Below, piece after piece: positions 1 to 6,065 of a stretch of DNA of 13,974 bases (positions are counted from its first letter, which is position 1; each line of letters begins with the position of its first letter). The stretch lies in NCBI GenBank assembly GCA_964575675.1, contig CAZNRY010000107.1:1-13974 (forward strand), in the 5' to 3' direction. The position numbers and the translations under genes were made by a program. This DNA is from CAZNRY01 sp964575675. GTDB taxonomy: Bacteria > Eisenbacteria > RBG-16-71-46 > CAIMUX01 > VGJL01. The notes under the pieces were generated by a model. It ran no database searches, had not been told where the DNA came from, and was given only the letters and a program-made list of their open reading frames with translations.

Positions 1-1
1 C

Positions 2-223
2 AACGTCTCCACGCTCAACGTCACCGAGGTCGGGCAGACGGTCGCCAACCTCACGATCGTCGAACCCGACGAGAACGGGTACGTCTGCATCTACACCCAG
101 TCGCCCACCCACATCGTGGTCGACCTCCTTGGTGGCGCCCCCTACGACGGCGACTACATCCCCTACGAACCCGAGCGGCTACTCGACACCCGATTCGATC
201 CGGTTCCCCAGCCCAGCCCGTGA
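2..223 (+). CDS. C-terminal fragment of a secreted surface repeat protein (partial at left edge)
   Basis: The reading frame is open from the left edge to a TGA at 221-223, about 73 residues. The fragment carries the hallmarks of a surface repeat family: a TVANLTIV strand, then a GYVCIYT strand, then a THIVVDLLGG strand, then PERLLDTR. In that family the units read roughly VLNVTATxPxGPGxVTxYP, SNLNxxxGQTVxNLxIV, GxVCxYTxxxTHLxxDVxGYF, then RLLDTR. The protein is therefore probably extracellular and beta-rich; no enzymatic motif is visible. The gene start lies outside the window. The stop falls just after RLLDTR, where another unit would normally begin, and repeat sequence does continue in the same frame beyond it. 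I recognise the repeat type from memory of actinobacterial-type genomes; its function is not established to my knowledge. Confidence 0.7.
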   Translation, partial: NVSTLNVTEVGQTVANLTIVEPDENGYVCIYTQSPTHIVVDLLGGAPYDGDYIPYEPERLLDTRFDPVPQPSP

Positions 224-394
224 GTGGTGACCCGGGTCGAGCTCCCGCCCGCTACTCAGTACCCGGGACGACCTTGGGTACTCAACCTCACAGCAACCGG
301 CCCGGCCGGCCCGGGCTGGGTCACCGCCTACCCGTGGGACAAGCCCATCCCCCCCGCCTCCAACCTGAACCCGGCCGTCGCGCTGAGGAGCTGA
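224..394 (+). pseudogene. In-frame remnant of a further surface repeat unit, after a TGA
   Basis: Reading on in the same frame past the TGA at 221-223 gives 56 codons with no stop until the TGA at 392-394. From about 278 the translation is VLNLTATGPAGPGWVTAYP, and it reaches SNLN near 364-372. This is the start of another repeat unit of the same family. After SNLN the expected GQTVxNL strand is missing and is replaced by PAVALRS and a stop. Both the interrupting stop and the loss of similarity after about 372 suggest a decayed gene, a recombination scar or an assembly join. The last bases (GAGGAG at 385-390) also act as the ribosome binding site of the next gene. Confidence 0.6.
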
Positions 395-397
395 CAG

Positions 398-1648
398 ATG
401 GGTCCGCGCCGCCAAGGTTTGATCCTGATGTTCCGCTTCCTCGGGCGCGGGCGTTCGAGGCCAGCATCGATCCTTCTCGCCGTGGCCTGGGGGACCCTCT
501 CGATGATGCTCCTCCTCGCCTTCGGCGAGGGGTTGAAGCGCCAGATGGAGACCGGCCGGTACGGCTTGGGTCACGATCCGGTCATCCTCTGGGCGGGAAG
601 CACGACCAAGCCCTGGCAGGGAATGAAGCCGGGGCGGCGGATCCAATTCACGGAGGACGACGCGGCGGCCTTGAAGCGCGAGGTCGGTGGTCTCGACCAG
701 GTCGCCGGCGAGCACAATCGATGGGCCGTCACCCTCACATGGGGGGCGAAAACGGTCTCGGCCCACCTGACGGGGGTCATGCCCTGCTACGAGGATGTCC
801 GCAGCCATCACGCGCAGCGAGGAGGACGCTTCATCAACGATGTCGACCAGGCTCAGGGGCGGCGCGTGCTCTTCATCGGCCCGAAGCTCAAGGAACGCCT
901 CTTCGGGCCGGCCGAAGCGATCGGCCAGACCGTCTCGATCCGCGGGGTCCCCTTCACGGTGGTCGGGATCATGATCGACAAGCAGCAGAACGGGATGTAC
1001 GGCGGCCCGGACGTCGAGAAGGCCTCGATCCCCGTGTCGTCGTTCGAGGCCGTATTCGGAAAAGCGCCGTACGACAACATCCTCTACACGGTCCAGCCGG
1101 GAAACGGCTCGAAGGAGATGGAGAAGGAGGTCCGCGGGGTTTTCGCGCGTCGACAGCGTTTCGATCCGGAGGACGAGGCCGCGATCCACTTCTGGGACAC
1201 GATCGAGAACCGCAAGGAATCGGACAAGATCTTCAAGGGGATGCAGGTCTTCCTCGGGATCGTCGGGGCGATGACGCTTCTGGTCGCCGGCGTCGGGCTT
1301 GCGAACATGCTCTTCGTCATGGTCCAGAGGCGGATCAGCGAGATCGGGATGCAGATGGCGATTGGAGCGCGGTGCGCGGTCGTGACCGCCCAGATCGTCG
1401 GCGAGTCGCTGATGCTGGCGGCCCTCGGCGGGTACCTGGGGATCGGCCTCTCGTGGTTGCTCGTCGAGGTGATCCAGAAGATCCCGATCAAGAGCCAAGC
1501 ACTCCAGTTCCTGGGAAAGCCGGCGTTGTCGATTCCCTTGGGCGCCATGACCGTGTTGATCCTGCTCGGAATCGGATGCCTGGCCGGCTCGCTCCCTGCG
1601 CGCCGGGCTTCCAGACTGAACCCGGTGGAGGCGTTGCGTCATGAGTGA
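398..1648 (+). CDS. MacB/FtsX-type ABC transporter permease
   Basis: Inner-membrane permease of a type VII (MacB/LolCE-like) ABC system, 416 residues. It shows the standard plan: one N-terminal transmembrane helix (about 24-43), a large periplasmic MacB_PCD-like domain (about 44-280), then three helices (about 284-309, 329-357 and 378-399). The coupling region reads RRISEIGMQMAIGA, and the C-terminus is the family ending ARRASRLNPVEALR. GAGGAG at 385-390 lies 7 nt before ATG 398; a second ATG at 428 is possible, but the N-terminal helix would then be very short. The frame cannot extend upstream because of the TGA at 392-394. The stop overlaps the first possible start of the ATPase gene, so the two are surely one operon. 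Such systems usually work with a periplasmic adaptor; none is seen here, and it may lie upstream of the window. The substrate cannot be read from sequence; lipoprotein, peptide or antibiotic export are the usual roles. Confidence 0.9.
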   Translation: MGPRRQGLILMFRFLGRGRSRPASILLAVAWGTLSMMLLLAFGEGLKRQMETGRYGLGHDPVILWAGSTTKPWQGMKPGRRIQFTEDDAAALKREVGGLDQVAGEHNRWAVTLTWGAKTVSAHLTGVMPCYEDVRSHHAQRGGRFINDVDQAQGRRVLFIGPKLKERLFGPAEAIGQTVSIRGVPFTVVGIMIDKQQNGMYGGPDVEKASIPVSSFEAVFGKAPYDNILYTVQPGNGSKEMEKEVRGVFARRQRFDPEDEAAIHFWDTIENRKESDKIFKGMQVFLGIVGAMTLLVAGVGLANMLFVMVQRRISEIGMQMAIGARCAVVTAQIVGESLMLAALGGYLGIGLSWLLVEVIQKIPIKSQALQFLGKPALSIPLGAMTVLILLGIGCLAGSLPARRASRLNPVEALRHE

Positions 1649-1688
1649 TCCGCGTTCCGGGGTCGCGTCCCACGGAGGTTTGAGCATC

Positions 1689-2417
1689 ATGAGCGAACGA
1701 CAGAATGTGATCCGGATGGACAAGATCACGAAGGTCTATCGGAGCGGGCCAATCGAGGTCGCCGCCCTCCGTTCGGTTGACCTCACGATCCGTTCCGGGG
1801 AGATGATCGCGGTGATCGGTCCCTCCGGCTCCGGCAAATCGACGTTGATGAACCTGATTGGCTGCCTCGACGTACCGAGCGGCGGCCTCTACGAGTTCGA
1901 GGGCAGGGACATCGCGCGCCTCTCGCACGAGGAGCTCGCAGATCTCAGAAACCGGTCGATTGGCTTCGTCTTCCAATCATTCCACCTGCTCCCGTACGCG
2001 ACGGCCAGGGAGAACGTCGAGATGCCGCTGCTCTTCGCGGGGATGTCCTCCCGAGCCCGCCGAGAGCGCGCCATCGAGATGCTGAGCCGGGTTGGTCTCG
2101 CCGAACGCGCGGAGCACCTCCCCACCCAGCTCTCGGGGGGCGAGATGCAGCGGGTCGCGGTGGCGCGCGCCCTCGCGAACCGCCCGAAGGTCATCCTTGC
2201 CGATGAACCGACCGGGAACCTCGACACGACCACCGGCCGCGGAATCCTGGATCTCTTTGTCCGGCTCTGGAAGGAAGGGGTCACGGTCGTCCTCATCACC
2301 CATGACCTGCGCCTCGCGCGCATGGCCGAGAGGATCTTGAAGATCCAGGACGGCCGGGTTGTTCACGACGGCAAGGACGTGCCGATCGAGGACGAGCTCG
2401 CCCTCTCGGCCGACTGA
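1689..2417 (+). CDS. ABC transporter ATP-binding protein (MacB/LolD type)
   Basis: Cytoplasmic ATPase partner of the preceding permease, 242 residues from ATG 1689. All nucleotide-binding motifs are intact: Walker A GPSGSGKS (residues 44-51), Q-loop Gln96, signature LSGGE (148-152) with QR following, Walker B VILADE (168-173), D-loop region GNLD and switch His205 in LITHD. Length and the IGCLD and NLDTTTG stretches fit the LolD/MacB family. I chose ATG 1689 because GGAGG at 1674-1678 lies 10 nt before it and the family normally starts close to this Met. The other option, ATG 1641, overlaps the permease stop and adds 16 unconserved-looking residues. Downstream there is a 238-bp gap before the next gene, so the operon may end here. 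Confidence 0.93.
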   Translation: MSERQNVIRMDKITKVYRSGPIEVAALRSVDLTIRSGEMIAVIGPSGSGKSTLMNLIGCLDVPSGGLYEFEGRDIARLSHEELADLRNRSIGFVFQSFHLLPYATARENVEMPLLFAGMSSRARRERAIEMLSRVGLAERAEHLPTQLSGGEMQRVAVARALANRPKVILADEPTGNLDTTTGRGILDLFVRLWKEGVTVVLITHDLRLARMAERILKIQDGRVVHDGKDVPIEDELALSAD

Positions 2418-2655
2418 TCCGGCACGGGACCAACCCGCCGGTTCCGCCGGAATCGCCGCTACGCGAAACCTCGCGGGCGCTGGATCGGCAACCTTGATCG
2501 AGAACGTTCTCACAAGCCCGCGAGCTCGAAGAGGAGCGGTTGACACGCCTGCCGCTCCGGGCGGATGCTTGCCCGTTTCCGGCAGACTGCCGGATCCTGC
2601 GGCCGCGCAACCAATGACATTCCGCTCTGACGAAACCCAAGTCTCCGGAGGTGCT
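2418..2655. promoter_or_regulatory. Intergenic region with two dyads and a weak promoter
   Basis: Between the ATPase stop and the exported Cys/His protein there are 238 bp without a convincing gene. It holds a perfect 12-bp palindrome GAGAACGTTCTC (2500-2511), a TTGACA hexamer (2540-2545), a poor -10 candidate GATGCT (2564-2569, 18-nt spacer) and a near-perfect 17-bp dyad (2578-2594). No T-tailed terminator is seen after the ATPase gene; a short CGCGA/TCGCG stem (2462-2475) lacks a T tract. The frame of the next gene stays open upstream into this region, but the translation there looks unlike protein, with no signal peptide or family similarity. Confidence 0.4.
2578..2594. promoter_or_regulatory. 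Operator-like dyad upstream of the exported Cys/His protein
   Basis: TCCGGCAG-A-CTGCCGGA is a perfect 8+1+8 inverted repeat. It lies about 62 bp before the ATG at 2656 and just downstream of the possible promoter at 2540-2569, a position typical of a repressor site. As RNA it could also fold with a 5-nt loop, but no T tract follows, so a terminator is less likely. The binding protein is unknown. Confidence 0.4.
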
Positions 2656-3174
2656 ATGCACGGCAATCGCCTGACCTGCGCCGCGGGAAGCCTTCTTCTC
2701 GCGCTCGCTCTGTCCTTCCCGGCCACCGCGGCCGACACCGCGAAAGTCGCGGCGAATCAGGTCGCCAATGACATCGCTGTTTGCGGCTGCGGGAAGATCT
2801 TCGCCCCCGACGCCACGACCGAGTACATCTCCTACAATGGGAAGCAGTACGCGTGCTGCACCCACGCCTGCCACGAGATGGCGATGAAGGACGCCGCCGC
2901 ATCGGCGAAGTTGTCCGAGGATCAGACTTCCCAGTTCCTCGGCCAGATCACCCATCTGAAGCTCGGGGTCGGAAACGTGATCGCGATCACCGAGAAGGGA
3001 ACGAAGGCCCTCTGCGGCTGCGGCAAGCAGTTCGCGATCGATGAGACGACGGAGTACCTGAGCTACGACGGCAAGTCGTATGCGTGTTGCACTCATGGAT
3101 GCCACGAGATGGCCGCCAAAGATATCCCGGGGGCCGTTAAAGCCGTCGAGAAGCAGATGGCGACCCTCGAGTAG
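2656..3174 (+). CDS. Exported protein with two TRASH/YHS-like Cys-His metal-binding repeats
   Basis: A 172-residue protein with a clear signal peptide (Arg5, hydrophobic core about 11-21, cleavage likely after ATA or ATAA near 25-26). The mature part has two copies of one module of about 35 residues: CGCGK-x-F-x(2)-D-x-TTEY-x-SY-x-GK-x-YACCTH-x-CHEMA. Copy 1 has Cys43, Cys45, Cys67, Cys68, His70, Cys72 and His73; copy 2 has Cys120, Cys122, Cys144, Cys145, His147, Cys149 and His150. The spacing C-x22-C-x3-C fits the TRASH-type metal site, and GKxYACCTxxC resembles YHS domains, both linked to heavy-metal or copper handling. The modules are joined by a helical, charged linker. GGAGG at 2647-2651 lies 4 nt before the ATG. 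It could buffer, sense or deliver a thiophilic metal in the envelope; that is inference. I know no named family with this exact tandem arrangement. Confidence 0.8.
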   Translation: MHGNRLTCAAGSLLLALALSFPATAADTAKVAANQVANDIAVCGCGKIFAPDATTEYISYNGKQYACCTHACHEMAMKDAAASAKLSEDQTSQFLGQITHLKLGVGNVIAITEKGTKALCGCGKQFAIDETTEYLSYDGKSYACCTHGCHEMAAKDIPGAVKAVEKQMATLE

Positions 3175-3210
3175 GACGGCGGAAGCGCCGATCGGCGCCG
3201 CGCACTTGTC

Positions 3211-3246
3211 GGGACGCCCCGGACGACAGACCCGGGGCGTTTCTCT
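3211..3246 (+). terminator. Rho-independent terminator after the Cys/His protein gene
   Basis: A perfect 9-bp stem ACGCCCCGG (3214-3222) / CCGGGGCGT (3232-3240) with a 9-nt loop is followed by TTTCTCT. It lies 40 nt past the stop at 3172-3174 and cleanly separates this gene from the exonuclease operon. Confidence 0.85.
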
Positions 3247-3274
3247 GTCCGCCATTTCGCCTGGAAACTCATCC

Positions 3275-3300
3275 TGCTACGATCGCCCCGGATTGGAGGA
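3275..3300 (+). promoter_or_regulatory. Possible extended -10 promoter and strong RBS of the exonuclease operon
   Basis: TGC-TACGAT (3275-3283) fits an extended -10 element and lies directly after the terminator, 23 nt before the ATG at 3307. No good -35 hexamer is seen. GGAGGA at 3295-3300 is a strong ribosome binding site with 6-nt spacing. Confidence 0.4.
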
Positions 3301-3306
3301 ACCACG

Positions 3307-4110
3307 ATGTCTATGCCAGATTCAATCCGGCTCAAGCGCCCTCTCGTCGTGATCGATACGGAGACGACCGGCGCCGTCGTCTTCCGCGACCGGATCATCG
3401 AGATCGCCATGGTGAAGCTCTCCCCCGACGGCACGCGTGAGAGGTGGGAGCGGCGCGTGAACCCGGAAGTCCGCATCCCGATCGAGGCGACCGCCGTTCA
3501 CGGGATCACGAACCAGGACGTCGAGGGCTGCCCTACCTTCCGCCGGGTTGCGGATGAGATGGTTCGCTGGATCGGGGATGCCGATCTCTGCGGGTTCAAC
3601 ATTCACTCTTTCGACCTGCGGATATTGGCGGCGGAGCTCGCGAGATGCGGCCAGCCGTTCTCGATGGAGGACCGCGCGATCGTCGACGTCCAGGTCATCT
3701 TTCACCGCCGAGAGCCGCGCGACCTCTCGGCGGCGGTGCGCTTCTTCCTGGGGCGCGACCTCGAGGGGGCGCACGGCGCCGCTGCCGACGCGGAGGCGAC
3801 CCTGGACGTTCTGCTCGCGCAGCTCGAGCGGTACCCGGATCTCGATCGCTCGGTGGCCGGACTCGCGATCGCATCGAAGCGGACGTCGGACCGCTATGTC
3901 GATCCGGATCGCAAGCTCGAATGGCGGGACGGCGAGGCATGCTTCGCCTTCGGCAAGCATTCGGGGCAAATGGTGCGGGAGGTCACGACGTCCGACCCCG
4001 ACTACTTTTCCTGGATCCTGGCGAGCGACTTCCCCGAGATCCTGAAGTCGATCCTCCGCGAGGCGAAGGAAGGGCGCTTCCCGCGTTATCAGCCCGAGGG
4101 AGACGCATGA
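3307..4110 (+). CDS. DnaQ-like DEDDh 3'-5' exonuclease with ExoX-like C-terminal domain
   Basis: A 267-residue cytoplasmic exonuclease. The N-terminal RNase H-fold domain (about 10-175) has all DEDDh motifs: Exo I D17-x-E19 in DTETTG, Exo II D103 in GFNIHSFD, and Exo III H156-x4-D161. These residues coordinate two metal ions for 3'-5' hydrolysis of DNA or RNA ends. The HGITNQDV stretch is also typical. The C-terminal part (about 200-262) has FGKHSGQMVREV and DYFSWIL, resembling the small domain at the end of exodeoxyribonuclease X and DUF3820-like proteins, so ExoX-type DNA repair is more likely than the replicative epsilon subunit. Its stop overlaps the start of the DUF1028 gene (ATGA, 4107-4110), so the two are translationally coupled, although one acts on nucleic acid and the other is exported. 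Confidence 0.9.
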   Translation: MSMPDSIRLKRPLVVIDTETTGAVVFRDRIIEIAMVKLSPDGTRERWERRVNPEVRIPIEATAVHGITNQDVEGCPTFRRVADEMVRWIGDADLCGFNIHSFDLRILAAELARCGQPFSMEDRAIVDVQVIFHRREPRDLSAAVRFFLGRDLEGAHGAAADAEATLDVLLAQLERYPDLDRSVAGLAIASKRTSDRYVDPDRKLEWRDGEACFAFGKHSGQMVREVTTSDPDYFSWILASDFPEILKSILREAKEGRFPRYQPEGDA

Positions 4111-5207
4111 TGGGGTTGGGATCAGCGACGCGGATCACGCTGACGATCCTCGGCCTCTTGGCGTTCGCCTCCCCGGGTCTGCCAGCGGAGACGGCGGGGA
4201 CGTTTTCGATCGTCGCATTCGACCCGGAGACGGAGGAGCTCGGCGTGGCGGTGGAGTCGCGCGCCTTCAGCGTGGGGTCGGCCGTTCCGTGGGCCGAGGC
4301 GGGCGTTGGGGCGATCGCGACCCAGTCGCAGACCAACCGATCGTTTGGCCCGCTGGGGCTTGAGATGCTCCGTTCGGGATCGACCGCCGCCCAGGCGCTT
4401 CGCGCGCTCCTGGAGGCGGACCCTGGACGCGAGAATCGTCAAGTCGGCGTCGTGGACGCAGCCGGCCGTGCCGCCTCCTTCACCGGATCGAAGTGCTCCG
4501 ACTGGGCGGGCGACACGACAGCCCCCGGGCTTGCGATCCAGGGAAACATTCTGGCCGGACCGGCCGTCGTCCGCGAGATGGCGCGCGCCTATCGCGAGAC
4601 CGAGGGCGAGCTCGCTGAGAAGCTCCTCTCGGCGCTGGCTGCCGGCCAGGCTGCGGGGGGCGACCGCCGCGGTCAGCAGTCGGCCGCGATCCTCATCGTG
4701 CGGATGAGCGACCGCTACCCCGAGTACCGGACGCGGTATGTCGACCTCCGCGTCGAGGACCATCCCAAGCCGATCGACGAACTCGATCGCCTCTATCGGA
4801 TCCTCCAAACGGAAGACCTTCTCGAGGCGCACCTGCGTTTCGCGGGCATGTACGACTCGCTCGGCCAAGGCGACCGGGCGAATCGCGAGAGGGAGAGGAT
4901 CGGGGAGACGCTCCGCCGCGTGCGGGCCTCCGGAACCCGGGACGCGGGAACCCTGAACTCCCTCGCCTGGTTCTGTGCGCTCGGCAATGTCTACCTGGAG
5001 GACGCGCTCCAGGCTGCGCTCGCCGCCGTAGAGATCGAGCCGCAGAACACGGGGATCATCGATACGCTGGCCGAGGTCTACTTTAGAATAGGGCGGCCTA
5101 GGGATGCGATCGCAACAATCGATCGCGCGATCGCGATCTCGCCCGCCGACGCCTATCTCCTAGGCCAGCGCGAGCGATTCTTATCCGGGAAGAACAGCAC
5201 GAAGTAA
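4107..5207 (+). CDS. Exported DUF1028 protein with TPR-like C-terminal region
   Basis: A 366-residue protein. Residues 1-27 form a signal peptide (hydrophobic 11-22, likely cleavage after LPA). Residues 32-215 match DUF1028, a family thought to have an Ntn-hydrolase fold. Characteristic stretches are TFSIVAFDP (32-40), LGVAVESRAFSVGSAVPWA (45-63), GVGAIATQS, FTGSKC (125-130), QGNILAG and the GQAAGGDRRGQQSAA segment (180-194). The predicted nucleophile would be the Thr or Ser of TFS, if processed; I cannot confirm processing. The rest (about 225-360) is helical, with TPR-like repeats such as LAEVYFRIGRPRDAIATIDR. ATG 4107 overlaps the exonuclease stop, and GAGGGAG lies just upstream. The ATG at 4110 is equally possible. 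Upstream in-frame sequence is the exonuclease gene in another frame. The substrate is unknown. The 53-bp gap to the convergent TenA gene has GC-rich dyads but no clear T-tailed hairpin. Confidence 0.85.
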   Translation: MMGLGSATRITLTILGLLAFASPGLPAETAGTFSIVAFDPETEELGVAVESRAFSVGSAVPWAEAGVGAIATQSQTNRSFGPLGLEMLRSGSTAAQALRALLEADPGRENRQVGVVDAAGRAASFTGSKCSDWAGDTTAPGLAIQGNILAGPAVVREMARAYRETEGELAEKLLSALAAGQAAGGDRRGQQSAAILIVRMSDRYPEYRTRYVDLRVEDHPKPIDELDRLYRILQTEDLLEAHLRFAGMYDSLGQGDRANRERERIGETLRRVRASGTRDAGTLNSLAWFCALGNVYLEDALQAALAAVEIEPQNTGIIDTLAEVYFRIGRPRDAIATIDRAIAISPADAYLLGQRERFLSGKNSTK

Positions 5208-5260
5208 GATCCGGGCGCGCGTGCTCGCGCTGGATGATTCGCCGAGGCCCGCGGGCGTGC

Positions 5261-5941
5261 TCAGCGCAGTCCCTCATCGAAGGGCCAGGCCTCGCCCCGG
5301 TAGACCATTTCCCAAAAGAGATACTCGTAGCGCGAGGAGATGAGGAAGTGCTCCCGGCAGCGGGTCCGTTCGTCGCCCGATACTCTTTTCTCGAGACCAT
5401 CGGCGATGGAGATCAGGCGCCTAGCGATTTCCTGGTACTCATCCGACGCATAGGTCCGAATCCAGTTCTCGTAGTGGGGAGCATTCGGCGGAGGAGAGGC
5501 GGCGAGCGACTTGCCGATCTCGGCGTAGGTGACGGAGCAAGGAAGGAGTGCGATCGCCATCTCGGCCTGCGTGCCGAGGGCGCCTATCGAGAGGAGGTGC
5601 CGGGTGTACGCGTACGCGGTCGGCGCGAGTCGGGCCTCTTCCAGTTCCTCGGCCCGGATCCCGAGCTCGCCGCAGGATCTCCGATGAAGCTCCATCTCGA
5701 ACGACAGCGTGCCGTGCAAGAGCTCGGCGAAGAACGTCATCTCCTCGAGCCTGCCGCCTCGCGACACCGCGAGACCGAGCGCCCTGCTGAACTCTTTCAG
5801 GTACGGGTAGTCCTGGGTGAGGAAGAACCGGAATCGATCGACCGGAAGGGTTCCCCGCCCGAGTTCTCGCACGAAGGGATGCCCGAGAATCTCCCGCCAG
5901 ATCGGATCCGCCTCCGCCCTGAGGGCGGCAAACCAGCTCAT
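5261..5941 (-). CDS. tenA: TenA/THI-4 family protein (aminopyrimidine aminohydrolase, thiaminase II type)
   Basis: A 226-residue all-helical protein of the TenA/PqqC-like fold. Classical TenA hydrolyses 4-amino-5-aminomethyl-2-methylpyrimidine to the hydroxymethyl form, salvaging degraded thiamin. With the start chosen here, residues fall at nearly the numbers known from Bacillus subtilis TenA: Asp44 in LTQDY, Cys135 in LLPCS, and Glu206 in SSRYEYLFWEM (Glu205 there). The active-site Cys marks it as the TenA_C type. ATG at 5941 is preferred: GGGAG lies 7 nt upstream, and MSWFAALRAEADPIW is the usual N-terminus. A longer frame to 6019 adds 26 residues with a poor ribosome site. It lies 124 nt after the SDR gene on the same strand and is probably co-transcribed. 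The SVTYAEIG motif differs a little from the common family sequence, so the substrate may vary. Confidence 0.88.
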   Translation of the reverse strand: MSWFAALRAEADPIWREILGHPFVRELGRGTLPVDRFRFFLTQDYPYLKEFSRALGLAVSRGGRLEEMTFFAELLHGTLSFEMELHRRSCGELGIRAEELEEARLAPTAYAYTRHLLSIGALGTQAEMAIALLPCSVTYAEIGKSLAASPPPNAPHYENWIRTYASDEYQEIARRLISIADGLEKRVSGDERTRCREHFLISSRYEYLFWEMVYRGEAWPFDEGLR

Positions 5942-6065
5942 CGGCACGCTCCCGTCGACTGCGAGCCTCTGGCCCGCATCCTCACCAGCCTTCTGCTGCA
6001 ACGGCGCATCTGGCCGCATCTGCGGCGGCGTGTTCCCGCTCTGGGGCCAGCGCCCCGCCGAGCGA

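Noticed and set aside
1641..1688. Upstream ATG start for the ABC ATPase
   Set aside because: It overlaps the permease stop and adds 16 residues unlike the family, whereas ATG 1689 has a good GGAGG site.
179..1729. Long minus-strand and alternative plus-strand frames over the permease gene
   Set aside because: They overlap a clear MacB-type permease with transmembrane helices and the family C-terminus; their translations are Arg/Pro/Asp-rich.
3185..3198. 14-bp palindrome GCGCCGATCGGCGC after the Cys/His gene
   Set aside because: No T tract and no promoter nearby; the following hairpin at 3214-3240 is the better terminator, and G/C palindromes are frequent here.
3645..4106. Upstream extension of the DUF1028 frame
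   Set aside because: It lies wholly within the exonuclease gene in another frame; the signal peptide begins at ATG 4107.
5208..5260. Possible bidirectional terminator between the convergent DUF1028 and TenA genes
   Set aside because: Only short G/C dyads (for example GCCCGCGGGC at 5247-5256) without T tracts on either side.
5942..6019. 26-residue N-terminal extension of the TenA protein
   Set aside because: Poor ribosome site; the shorter form places Asp44 and Cys135 at the known TenA numbers.
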